64,000 bases of DNA, from assembly GCA_015227615.1 (NCBI GenBank), contig JAALGZ010000013.1, positions 1,178,001 through 1,242,000 on the forward strand. The letters are read 5' to 3'. The position numbers were made by a program, and so were the translations under genes. The stretch's first letter is position 1. The number at the start of each line of letters is the position of its first letter. This document shows positions 55,182 to 64,000 of this stretch, piece by piece. The notes under the pieces were generated by a model. The model had not been told where the DNA came from. It did no database searches and was given only the letters and a program-made list of their open reading frames with translations. The stretch is from Labyrinthula sp. Ha (Eukaryota > Sar > Bigyra > Labyrinthulida > Labyrinthulaceae).

Positions 55182-57845
55182 AAACTTTTTTTTTCAAGTG
55201 TAAAAATACGGGAAAAAAATTAAACAGAAAAAAAAAAGAATATAAAGTCCATAAATTATGCTAGCTATTGAAAAATAGAATGGTGTTGAGTAGAAAAAGA
55301 TCTGTTGATTTGGATCTTTTCTTGAAAAGGAGAAAAAAATCGCTATATAGTATTCGGCTTCTTAGAGTCTTTATTAAATTCTTTTAATGACTAGGGCCGG
55401 TACTAAACTTGTGCTTTTATGAAGGTTTCACTTAAAGATGAACTTTTTTATGACAAATTCTAATTTTAATGGTTACTTCGTATTAAATACTATTATAATG
55501 ACTAAACTAGACAACTGCTATAACAACTGCAGAACAATAGTTTGCTTATTACCCACGCTACTAAAGTTTTCATTTTCTTGTACTAGGTAATAAAAAAAAA
55601 TACATATTATAGCAAAACTTGCTTATCTCATCCTTGGTAGAAAAACTTGCAAATCTCTTCTCAGAAAAAAGGAAAAGGATATCTCAAAGGTTGTTCTTAA
55701 GAGATCGATGACTACAAAAAGATAAGTTCTTGATAAGCTATTGCATTTTCATGCTGTAAATGATGTTATCTAAGGGGCATACCTCTTGAAAATCAATAGA
55801 TCATGAGTAACAAAATGAATTTGTACTGAGAGAGTAATAAATAAGATTATGGTTATAAACTTTTAGGCTTACTAGCCTACGGGGTGAATGCCTTAAGATA
55901 TATGTATTTCTCAAAATGATGTTGTCTATTATACTTGAAAGATGATACATGTAAAATACTCAGTTCCGTAATTGGTATGTAACTTATTCCAAGGGTATCG
56001 ATGAAGCCAGCAATGCTAATATACAGTTTCTTACTTTGTGCAAACACTTATGAGTTAAACATAAGTGCAAAATCCTTAAAAATTCATTCAAGAAAATGGT
56101 TTCATGGACTGCATATTCTGTCAAATATATGGGTTTCGCTGTCATTGTTAAAGAGTTTCACCTTCCATCTTTTATGAGAAATGAGCGTAACTTATAACTA
56201 CTCTTTCGGCAAAAGACTTGCTGCCAGCTTTTGACGTAGGTGCGGGAATGGATAACTCTTGTGAAACCTTTCATGATGCCTTCTCCTTTTTCTTTTGTCA
56301 GAAGTGGATGATATGAGGTTGTATCATGTTCTTGAATGAATCCACCCAGAAAATTAAGAAATCAAGAACATAGAAACAAAGATCTAGAGTTGGGAATTCT
56401 ACTCAAATGCATGAAACTTGATGATTGTAAGTCTAAACTTCGTCTATACTCTTATGCATAATCAACGGCTCTGGGATAAAGTGTGCGATAAAATGAACGA
56501 TACAGGGGCATATGAGGAAGCGGAAGATGCAGATGCCAACAATGAACACCAATATTAAAGAATGCACTTAAGGTAATGTTGGAAACAATGGACGAGATGG
56601 TAATACTTGCTGGTGTGTAACTATTTCACATGATGTCAAACAGGAAATACTCAGATCTTATTTTTTGTATAGTGGTGCCACCACACAATCGAGGAAGTTA
56701 TGTTTCTTGTACGGAAAACTAGAAAGTATATCAACATGACTCCACTCAGAAAATTCTAGCTTAACAGTGAAATTGAGTCTTGGAAATCAGCCTGTTTGAA
56801 GGAATTGAACTTTTGAAAGAAAAATATTATCGAAAAGAATATGCGGAAGCCACTTAGAGAATCTCTTTTTTTCATTCTGTGTATAAGATTTCATATGGCT
56901 TGTATCTTGATAGGTATATTCTGATTAAGAAAGGTAATTTCACCATGCAAAAGACGATAATGTTCTTTTCTAAAGCTTGTGACTGTATTAACACGTTCTG
57001 ATAACAGCTTTCTTGTATACTTTTTGTTTCTTCTAAAGAAAAAATAGACCGTTGCGAGTTAAGGCTTAGTCAATGGAGAGAAGAAAACAAAATCATGACA
57101 AACTTTGTTAGAATACCCACTTCAGCAATAATCTTGTTTATTGTTTACCCCGCTATTGCTTTCCAAATAGGTACCTAGGGTTCCAAATTTTCTTAGCTGA
57201 CTTTAAAGTACGGCACCTTCAGAAACTCAAACAGCCTCTTGATTCTTTGTTAGCTAAAGTAAGACTAACGAGCAGGCAACATGAACTCGATTTAATGAGT
57301 GACGAAAGAAGGAGCACAAGTCGATGTGGTAAGAACTGTATCGAGTGCTCAAGGTACTCAGAAAACGATGAGTAAGCTAATTTGAGGGTTTAACAAAATT
57401 TTCCGGCTGGTTTCAAGTAAATCTGAATAATTGTAGCTAAGTATGAGAACTCCCGAATAGCGCAGCCTCTTTCATCTATTTGTTGGTTTTTCTGTTTATA
57501 ATATTGACTTCTAAATTTGCCAAAACTATATCTAAGATAACTCCGAAATTCCCCTTTTAATTCCCTTAAGAGAACAAAGGCACTATACTTCTATATAACT
57601 AAGGCATATATATATAATATTAAATAGCAAAAAAATATAAGAGAAATAAAAGAATTCACACAGTTTGTATTTATTCTTGTGTTATTTAAAGTTTTATCTC
57701 AAAGACGGGCCATATAGCCCTTTCCTCCACAACAACTTCTGAATACGATACACAGTTTGAAAATTGACCATATCGTAATAGTCGTCATAACAAGAAGAAC
57801 GATCCTTTGAAAAACAAAGGAATTCCGAAAGGTAAAAATCTAGAT
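55182..57845. other. intergenic with scattered coding-like patches
   Basis: No intact gene. Short protein-like stretches occur on the + strand in several frames between about 55.6 and 57.1 kb (for example KYYRKEYAEA near 56.8 kb and MQKTIMFFSKACDC near 56.95 kb), which look like the remains of one or more old genes that I cannot name. The last few hundred bases precede the SCOT start and should hold its promoter. Confidence 0.35.
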
Positions 57846-59490
57846 ATGAAAATATTTGGGAGATATAAAACTTTAGGGTCTCTTGAAAGAATTGAAAGCT
57901 CTAGGTTCATACATCCTTGTTCTAAGAGACACTTTTCTGGTATAAACAAGGTTCTATCTTCTCCTGCAGCGGCTTTAGAAGGTTTGAAGGATGGAGATAC
58001 TGTGTTGTTCGGAGGTTTTGGGATTTGCGGAATTCCTGAAAATCTAATTGCAGAGGTTAAGAATAAAGTAGTCTATTTGAGTCATAAATTTTAGGGCACA
58101 AAGAATATTACGGCGGTTTCAGACAGCGGTGGAGTTGCAGACTTTGGTCTTGGTATTCTCCTTGAAAACAGGCAAATTAAGAAAATGATCTCGAGTTATC
58201 TTGGAATCAACCCGGTTTTTGAGAATCTATATTTTAATGGGGATTTAGAGCTTGAACTCACTCCTCAAGGCACACTTGCTGAAAAACTCCGAGCAGGTGG
58301 AGCTGGAATACCGGCATTTTATACTTCTACTGGATTAGGGACTTTAGTACAAAAAGGTGGGTTTCCTATAAAATTCAAAGACGGATCTAAAGGTATTAAT
58401 TTAATTTATTCTTATATCAGGCCCGGAGCTGATTTCTTCAGAGAGGGAGGTTAGACAGTTTGATAGAACTGGAAAGAAGGAATTTGTACTTGAGGAATCC
58501 ATCAGAGGTGATTTCGGATTGGTGAAAGCTTGGAAAGGTGATAAAGCTGGTAACCTGGTGTTTCACCATACAGCAATGAATTTCAATCCTGATGTCGCGA
58601 AGGCTGCTGATGTAACAGTTGCAGAAGTTGAAGAGATTGTTGAAGTAGGAGAATTGCAACCTGAGGAAATCCATCTAAGTGGAATATATGTCGATCGCAT
58701 TATCAAAGGAGAGAAGTATGAAAAACGAATTGAGAAAGTTCGTTTTCTCCACTGCGAAAATTCAACACGTGAAGAACCCCCAGTGGTTTCGGATAATAGA
58801 TTAAGAATAGTAAAGCGGGCTGCAATGGAACTTGAAGATGGTATGTACGTAAATTTAGGTATCGGATTGCCTACGATGGTTTCTAATTACTCTGAAGGAA
58901 AAGATGTTGTTTTACAGAGTGAAAATGGACTGCTTGCTATGGGTCCATATCCTGAGGAGGAGGAAGATGTTGATGCTGATTTGATAAATGCAGGGAAAGA
59001 AACCATTTCCATGCTTCCTGGTGCCTCAGTTTTTTCCAGCTCTGAAAGTTTTGCCATGATTAGAGGTGCACATTTGGACTTAACTCTTCTTGGAGGGTTT
59101 CAAGTAAGTCAATCTGGTGACTTAGCAAATTGGATTATTCCTGGAAAGAAAGTTAAGGGAATGGGTGGTGCTATGGATTTAGTTGCCTCAGGAACCCATG
59201 TGGTAGTTGTGATGGAGCATTTAACTAAATCAGGCGAATGCCGGCTGTTAGAGGAATGTTCTTATCCTTTAACAGGAAAAAGCGTCGTAGATCGAGTAAT
59301 AACAGATATAGCAGTTTTTGACATAGATAAAGAAATGGGCAAGTTCGTTCTAAGAGAACTTGTACCCGAAGTCAGTCTCACCGAACTGCAGAAAATAACG
59401 GGAGCCGAGTTCGTTGTTGCTGAGGATTTGATTCCTTATAAGCAAATTGAAAATAATTTAGACTTAGAAGATTTAGCTGCAGTTAATTAA
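57846..59490 (+). CDS. OXCT1: succinyl-CoA:3-ketoacid CoA transferase (SCOT), mitochondrial
   Basis: Transfers CoA from succinyl-CoA to acetoacetate, or in protists to acetate, in the mitochondrial matrix. I model three exons: 57846-58067, 58095-58392 and 58442-59490, giving 522 residues against 520 in human. The start is ATG 57846. The frame opens farther upstream but without an ATG. The N-terminus is a good mitochondrial presequence, basic and Ser-rich, ending near CSKRHFSG. The first half has [34 protein letters not shown] and [20 protein letters not shown]. The second half has the catalytic glutamate in [13 protein letters not shown] (Glu334, aligned with Glu344 of the human precursor), [18 protein letters not shown] and [13 protein letters not shown]. 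Both introns fall where alignment to human SCOT demands a break. It converges on the ubiquitin-NiSOD gene, 92 bp between stops. Confidence 0.95.
58068..58094 (+). other. 27-nt intron 1 of the SCOT gene
   Basis: GTAGTC...TTTTAG. Its removal (phase 0) joins LIAEVKNK to [13 protein letters not shown], which aligns without a gap to [21 protein letters not shown] of human SCOT. Read through, it would add eight foreign residues and a TAG stop. Confidence 0.85.
58393..58441 (+). other. 49-nt intron 2 of the SCOT gene
   Basis: GTATTA...CTTCAG, phase 1. Splicing joins KFKDGSK to [15 protein letters not shown], matching human YNKDGS...PREVREF. Read through, the frame stops soon after. Confidence 0.85.
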
Positions 59491-59582
59491 CACCCACAAC
59501 CTGGAGACCTGACATTTCATTGTATAAATTAGTGCTTAAAGGCTTGCCGCGTTCTGCCTAGAAATGAATGCAAACTTCAAGC

Positions 59583-60200
59583 TTACGCTGGCATGTACAT
59601 CTTGCAGCAGTCATCAATTGCGTGGTCCAAAGCATCTGCAAACTTAGTATCTACCTGTTGCTTTGCTTTCATCGCCGCTTGCATCAATCCATGGTGGGCT
59701 TTCAGTGCATCCAAGTAATCTTTCTCCGTAGCAAACACTCCCTCAGTTTTAACTCTCTGACACAAGCTGTATTCTGCAACAAGAGTAATAATCTTCTTTG
59801 CATGCTCTTCCTTGGTATTGATCCAACGAACAGTTTGGTTCAAGCTGAGAAGATCTCCTTTTCCTCCTAGCTCATTAATTTGAACCATTGCTTTTCTCAC
59901 AGTTGCTGCGTTCTCCTTTAGTTCAGCTACAAACTTAGGATCATCAAAAATTCCACATGGAACTTGGCAATGTCCACCACGAAGGCCAAATACTAAGTTA
60001 ATGCTGCATTCTTTCCCAATTTGTGACTCTGCGAGTGAAATTCCGTCCTCTAAGGTTCTTCCACCGAATAAGAGACGTTGTTGAGCTGGAAGTATTCCCT
60101 CTTCATTGAAAATTTGAGTCTTAAGAGAAGACACAGTGTCTGAAGGGTTAACATTGAGAGATAGGGTGTTTCCATTTGGATTATTCACAAAAATTTTCAT
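59583..60200 (-). CDS. sodN: ubiquitin-nickel superoxide dismutase fusion precursor
   Basis: Nickel superoxide dismutase converts superoxide to oxygen and hydrogen peroxide. The product has 205 residues. Residues 1-76 are a ubiquitin-like domain of exactly ubiquitin length ending LRGG. Residue 77 is the His of the nickel hook HCQVPCGIF, so cleavage by a deubiquitinase after Gly76 would free the N-terminal His that binds nickel together with Cys2 and Cys6 (Cys78 and Cys82 here). The mature part of 129 residues is helical and similar in length to bacterial NiSOD (about 117-140), with KEEHAKKIITLVAEY matching the central helix. Oddities: position 9 of the hook is Phe, not the usual Tyr. The ubiquitin domain has Arg at 48, Leu at 44 and Pro at 8, so it probably serves as a processing leader rather than a signal. 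No organelle targeting is visible. One exon. Confidence 0.93.
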   Translation of the reverse strand: MKIFVNNPNGNTLSLNVNPSDTVSSLKTQIFNEEGILPAQQRLLFGGRTLEDGISLAESQIGKECSINLVFGLRGGHCQVPCGIFDDPKFVAELKENAATVRKAMVQINELGGKGDLLSLNQTVRWINTKEEHAKKIITLVAEYSLCQRVKTEGVFATEKDYLDALKAHHGLMQAAMKAKQQVDTKFADALDHAIDDCCKMYMPA

Positions 60201-60863
60201 TATCTTGGTTTCGTATCTTCGGACTTTCTGCTTGGATCGGATTTGATGTTCTTGAAGACAATTTTATTGGTTGATTTCAGCCAATCAAAAGATACTTATT
60301 TCTTGAGTTACATGCAGAATAAAACATACATAACATTAGACATATCTAGCAGTACAGAATTATGAAACTTCCTCATTCAGAAATCTAGAATCCGTTAACT
60401 TAAGTATAAAGGAATATTGTTAAATTCTTAACTAAGTGATAATGGGACCTCCTGAAGTATCCATAAGAAGTTGTGGCTTTTCCAGCTTCTGTACTCATAT
60501 TAGTTATGAGCTTCGTGTCTATGATATAGACGTTACCTGGCTTCTAGTCTTGGTTTCATCCCGTGTTTTGGCTAGATGTGTTACATGCTTACTTGTTCCT
60601 TATTTCTACCAGATATTTGTATTTTTGATTTCATCACCGGCCTAAGAGATTAAATTGGCTGATTGAATTTCTGATTTGTCTGGGCTTTGAAACTAAGTTT
60701 CAACCTGTGCTTCTTCCTTAGATGCGACTGCCCAAATATGACTCCAATCTATGAAAATTCTTAAGATTTTAGATTGATTAAAAATTAGTATAATGCCAGA
60801 TAAAAAAGAATATTCAAGATATATCTAGTTCGAGAAGTCAGGTTCAAGACTCTATCCAGCTGG
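60201..60863. other. intergenic upstream of ubiquitin-NiSOD
   Basis: About 660 bp. The part next to 60200 should contain the NiSOD promoter. One 69-codon frame at 60436-60645 looks random. Confidence 0.4.
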
Positions 60864-61329
60864 CCCAAACAAAGGATACCTGACTACGAGAGTGATGGCG
60901 GAACGTTTGTGGCTGTTGTTGATGCATATTCTGCAAAGTAAAAAAATTACTTGTGATATGACTCAATCGATGTAAGGTTGAAGGCCACAGGTGAGGTGCC
61001 TATTTATGACAGAGAGAGAGAGTGTTTTTAGTTATTTTCTCCTTTTTCGGAGTACTAGGTAAAGATCGTGGGTTGGTTGGCATAAATGTTCATAGAGGGA
61101 ATAATTTCGAAGCCTGCTCCAATTTGAATCCATGATTTGCATCTTCCATTCTCTTCATATTAGGTAATTATTTAACCTCAGTTGATTGCTGTACTTCGAG
61201 ATAGGACACTTTTTTTAGTATATATTCAGATTAGAAAGTGCATTTCCATTTATGTACACTGTCTGTGAATATGTTTTAAAGTTTTTACGCTTGTGCAAGA
61301 AAAGAGCATTTGAAAGTGTGTTGAGTCTG
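60864..61329 (+). repeat. direct repeat, copy 1 (about 465 bp)
   Basis: Nearly identical to 61558-62026, offset 694 bp, from CCCAAACAAAGGATACCTGA to about GTTGAGTCTG. Only a handful of substitutions and small indels separate the copies, including a different length of the internal GAGAGA run, so the duplication is recent. The unit has no long frame. Confidence 0.95.
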
Positions 61330-61557
61330 TCAGACAACTTCACATTTTATTGTTTCTTAACTGTTAATATTTATTTTTTATCTTCTACTACACTTAACTT
61401 TATTCCCAGCCCCCTCTCTTTTTTGTCCAAGTATTGGAAATTATTGCTCTGCGCCTCCTTTATTCAGACGAAGTATGATGACAAAGAATTTTGGGAAATC
61501 GATCTGACCAATGAGATCGCGAGGAGTATCTGACTCCGGAGTCAAAAAATCCTAGCC

Positions 61558-62026
61558 CCCAAACAAAGGATACCTGACTACGAGAGTGATGGCGGAACAT
61601 TTGTGGCTGTTGTTGATGCATATTCTGCAAAGTAATAAAATTACTTGTGATATGACTCAATCGATGTAAGGTTGAAGGCCACAGGTGAGGTGACTATTTA
61701 TAACAGAGAGAGAGAGATTTTTTTTAGTTATTTTCTCCTTTTTCGGAGTACTAGGTAAAGATCGTGGGTTGGTTGGCATAAATGTTTATGGAGGGAATAA
61801 TTTCGAAGCCTGCTCCAATTTGAATCCATAATTTGCATCTTCCATTCTCTTCATATTAGGTAATTGTTTAACCTCAGTTGAATTGCTGTACTTCGAGATA
61901 GGACGCTTTTTTTAGTATATATTCAGATTAGAAAGTGCGTTTCCATTTATGTACACTGTCTGTGAATATGTTTTAAAGTTTTTACGCTTGTGCAAGAAAA
62001 GAGCATTTGCAAGTGTGGTGAGTTTG
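61558..62026 (+). repeat. direct repeat, copy 2 (about 465 bp)
   Basis: Partner of 60864-61329. About 230 bp of non-repeated sequence lies between the copies. A short echo (TATCTTCTACTA) after both copies suggests the original duplication extended somewhat farther and then gained indels. Confidence 0.95.
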
Positions 62027-64000
62027 ATGTATGTTTCATAATTTGTTTTAATCGCTCTATCTTCTACTATAAGGGACCCAGGCATGAGTGCAGCTAGTTT
62101 CACCTTGGGTTGTTAGTTGTTCTAAGTATTGTTTTGCTCGTGCTGCAGTTCTGAGATAGGTTTTCTATGCATAATTTTCATAGCTAAGCAACCACATGTC
62201 CTTTAGTTACTCAAGTTATATTTTAGAAATGTTCTGCACCAGTTGAAGACTCTGGCTGCAAGTGGAAATTGGGTGGTTGGGTGTTTCTCATTGAATGCAC
62301 AAGATTATTTATCTGGAGGAATTGGACTCTAGGACTAAAATATTGCAATCTCACTTCTTCATCCATAAAATGTTTTAATTGAACTTGGAGTAAGTCTTCC
62401 GTGAGGGTTTACTCTGTGGTTCTAGTCATGGCTGATTAGGACATGCATATGAGCTACCATTCAGTGGGGCATGTTAAGATTGATGATCATTCATGCTGCA
62501 TGTATAAGGTGGGCAAAATTAATTTATTGTTTGGTTGGTTCTTAGGTTTTTAAAAGAGTTATAATTCGTCACCAATTGGACAAAAGTTGATCCATACTTA
62601 AACAATCAAAATCAAACAAGAAGAAATTCAGAACTTGATAATTCCATTCTATTTCTACAAGGAATAAGTAATTCTAGTTTGTAGTAGTCTCATCGGCAAA
62701 GCGTATACATGTTTTAAGAAAAACTACACATGGAGGGAATACATACGGTATTAACAATCGGGGTTTAACAGCAAAAGATATCTTGCTATGTCTCTCTATA
62801 TTGCTCCCGAACCTTTACTCAAGATTATGTTAGTGGAACGGACAAAATACTTAAAATCAGATAATAGAATAAATATGTCCTAGTTATCCTTTATCTCAAG
62901 ATAAACCTAGTTCATTCCAAGACAAAGCAACTTTTAAGAGAGTGTGCAAAATAAATGCGAAAATACAGAGAGCTAAAGATATAAACTAACTTCTTTAAGT
63001 TCTACAAATCATTTATAGAAATATTGAATTATAACACAAATATTGAAATACTATTGAATAGCCATCTTTGTATTTTTGGAGTTAAACCTTATCATTCTTC
63101 TCCAATTCACTTAAGATATCGACTATATGTAGAAGTACACTACCTGAAGTGCATTAATTGGTTGAAGTAGATGCCAGAATACTGAATGGATTTAAACCCT
63201 AGTAAAGTCAACGTGCTCTTTCAGTGATATCCTAGCTAGTGCTTGGTTCTGTTCATACTTCTAAGAGCTTCAATTTAGAAACAGACTAAGACACGTATCG
63301 AACAAAAGCCAGAATGCAACTAAGATACTGTAAACCATAAAAATAAAGTGAAGGAGTTAGCTCTTGGTGCAACAAAACTTTGATTAAAAGCCAAGAAGTA
63401 TACCATCAATAAGAGGTTTCTGTTGGAAACGTGGTACCTTTCAATAGTATTATCACATATGACGGAATAATTCTCTTCGGTGAATTTAAAGGTTTATATT
63501 AGAGTTTCCTACAACACTTCTTAATTTGAAGATTTTGATAAGACTCTGTTCACTTGAATACTGTTTTTATTTGAAGTCAACATTCATTTACCTCCAAGTT
63601 GTTTTCCCGATTGGAGAATATTTGCACCATTGGTTCAAATCTTATAGAAAGAAGCTAACTAAGGGTAAATATCTCCTTTAGATCATCTGTTGATAAACTA
63701 TCTGATTAGCACATGATCTAGTGATCTGCATTATGTACCTTCTTTTCGAAAATTACAAGTTACCGTTGATTTCTAGACATCAATCCGTCCACCTCAACAT
63801 ATGGAATAAGTAAGTTCCAAGCGAGATGGATAGAGAACCTCCGTCCAGATGGAAAACCTCTTATGGCATGTTTCTATTCCCTAGCAGCTATTACTTTTCC
63901 TTCTACTTCCGTGGCTTTACCTTTACTGTTTAGCCATATATCGGTTAATTCCTGAATGCTACGTCCATGTCTTCAAGTTTCATATTTTCTGAAAAGAAAA
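62027..64000. other. intergenic to window end, nothing recognised
   Basis: About 2 kb of AT-rich sequence with no frame above about 60 codons, no tRNA-like fold and no repeat that I can support. Confidence 0.45.

Noticed and set aside
57807-57845. Upstream extension of the SCOT frame by 13 codons
   Set aside because: It begins with TTG, not ATG. The next in-frame ATG at 57846 gives a good mitochondrial presequence and a length close to the family.
58062-58100. TAG in SCOT as evidence for a reassigned stop codon
   Set aside because: TAA, TAG and TGA all terminate recognisable genes here, and removing 27 nt with GT-AG ends restores a gap-free alignment.
60876-60940. PDYESDGGTFVAVVDAYSAK in the direct repeat as an integrase core
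   Set aside because: About 20 residues with one resemblance (VVDAYS). No other integrase motif lies nearby, so no element is called.

Overview
The window is nuclear DNA of a microbial eukaryote. The evidence is a eukaryotic tRNA-Ala gene with a T-run terminator and no encoded CCA, proteins known only from eukaryotes (NELF-B, JMJD7, an A/B/E-type cyclin, an HSF-type DNA-binding protein, a mitochondrial SCOT with a presequence), and spliceosomal-type introns. The sequence is AT-rich and gene-poor: about 13 convincing protein genes in 64 kb. TAA, TAG and TGA all end recognisable genes, so the genetic code is standard. Most genes are single-exon. Where protein alignment forces an intron it is extremely short (27, 28, 32 and 49 nt; one more of 23 or 38 nt). 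The ubiquitin-nickel-SOD fusion suggests an alga or a related protist, but nothing here fixes the lineage.

Layout. 0-5.7 kb: almost no genes, one unassigned 160-codon frame and a hAT-like MITE. 5.7-13.2 kb: a compact cluster of a cytochrome b5/b5-reductase fusion (-), cobalamin-independent methionine synthase (-), an unassigned 606-residue protein (+) and pirin (-). 13.2-25.2 kb: gene-poor, with a cyclin (-), tRNA-Ala(UGC) (+), one copy of a dispersed repeat and a possible Tc1-like relic. 25.2-28.9 kb: a short HSF-domain protein (+) converging on a NELF-B homologue (-) that carries an embedded bromodomain. 29-34 kb: gene-poor, with a GA microsatellite and a possible decayed gag-like patch. 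34.2-53.2 kb: two large, intact, unrecognised paralogous proteins facing each other, with a SAP/AT-hook chromatin protein (+), JMJD7 (-) and a decayed Ty3/Gypsy chromovirus (about 43.3-50.4 kb) between them. The chromovirus tail resembles an MT-A70 adenine methyltransferase. 53-57.8 kb: decayed coding-like patches. 57.8-60.2 kb: SCOT (+), with two tiny introns, converging on ubiquitin-NiSOD (-). 60.9-62.0 kb: a recent direct duplication of about 465 bp. The rest appears empty.

No operon-like logic links the genes. Methionine synthesis (MetE), ketone-body/acetate CoA transfer (SCOT), superoxide removal (NiSOD), haem/flavin electron transfer, transcription pausing (NELF-B), translation-factor hydroxylation (JMJD7) and the cell cycle (cyclin) are independent housekeeping functions. 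The observations most worth following are the bromodomain inside NELF-B, the ubiquitin-NiSOD fusion whose Gly-Gly/His junction would expose the nickel hook, the ultrashort introns, the unnamed paralogous protein pair, and the methyltransferase-like tail of the chromovirus fossil.
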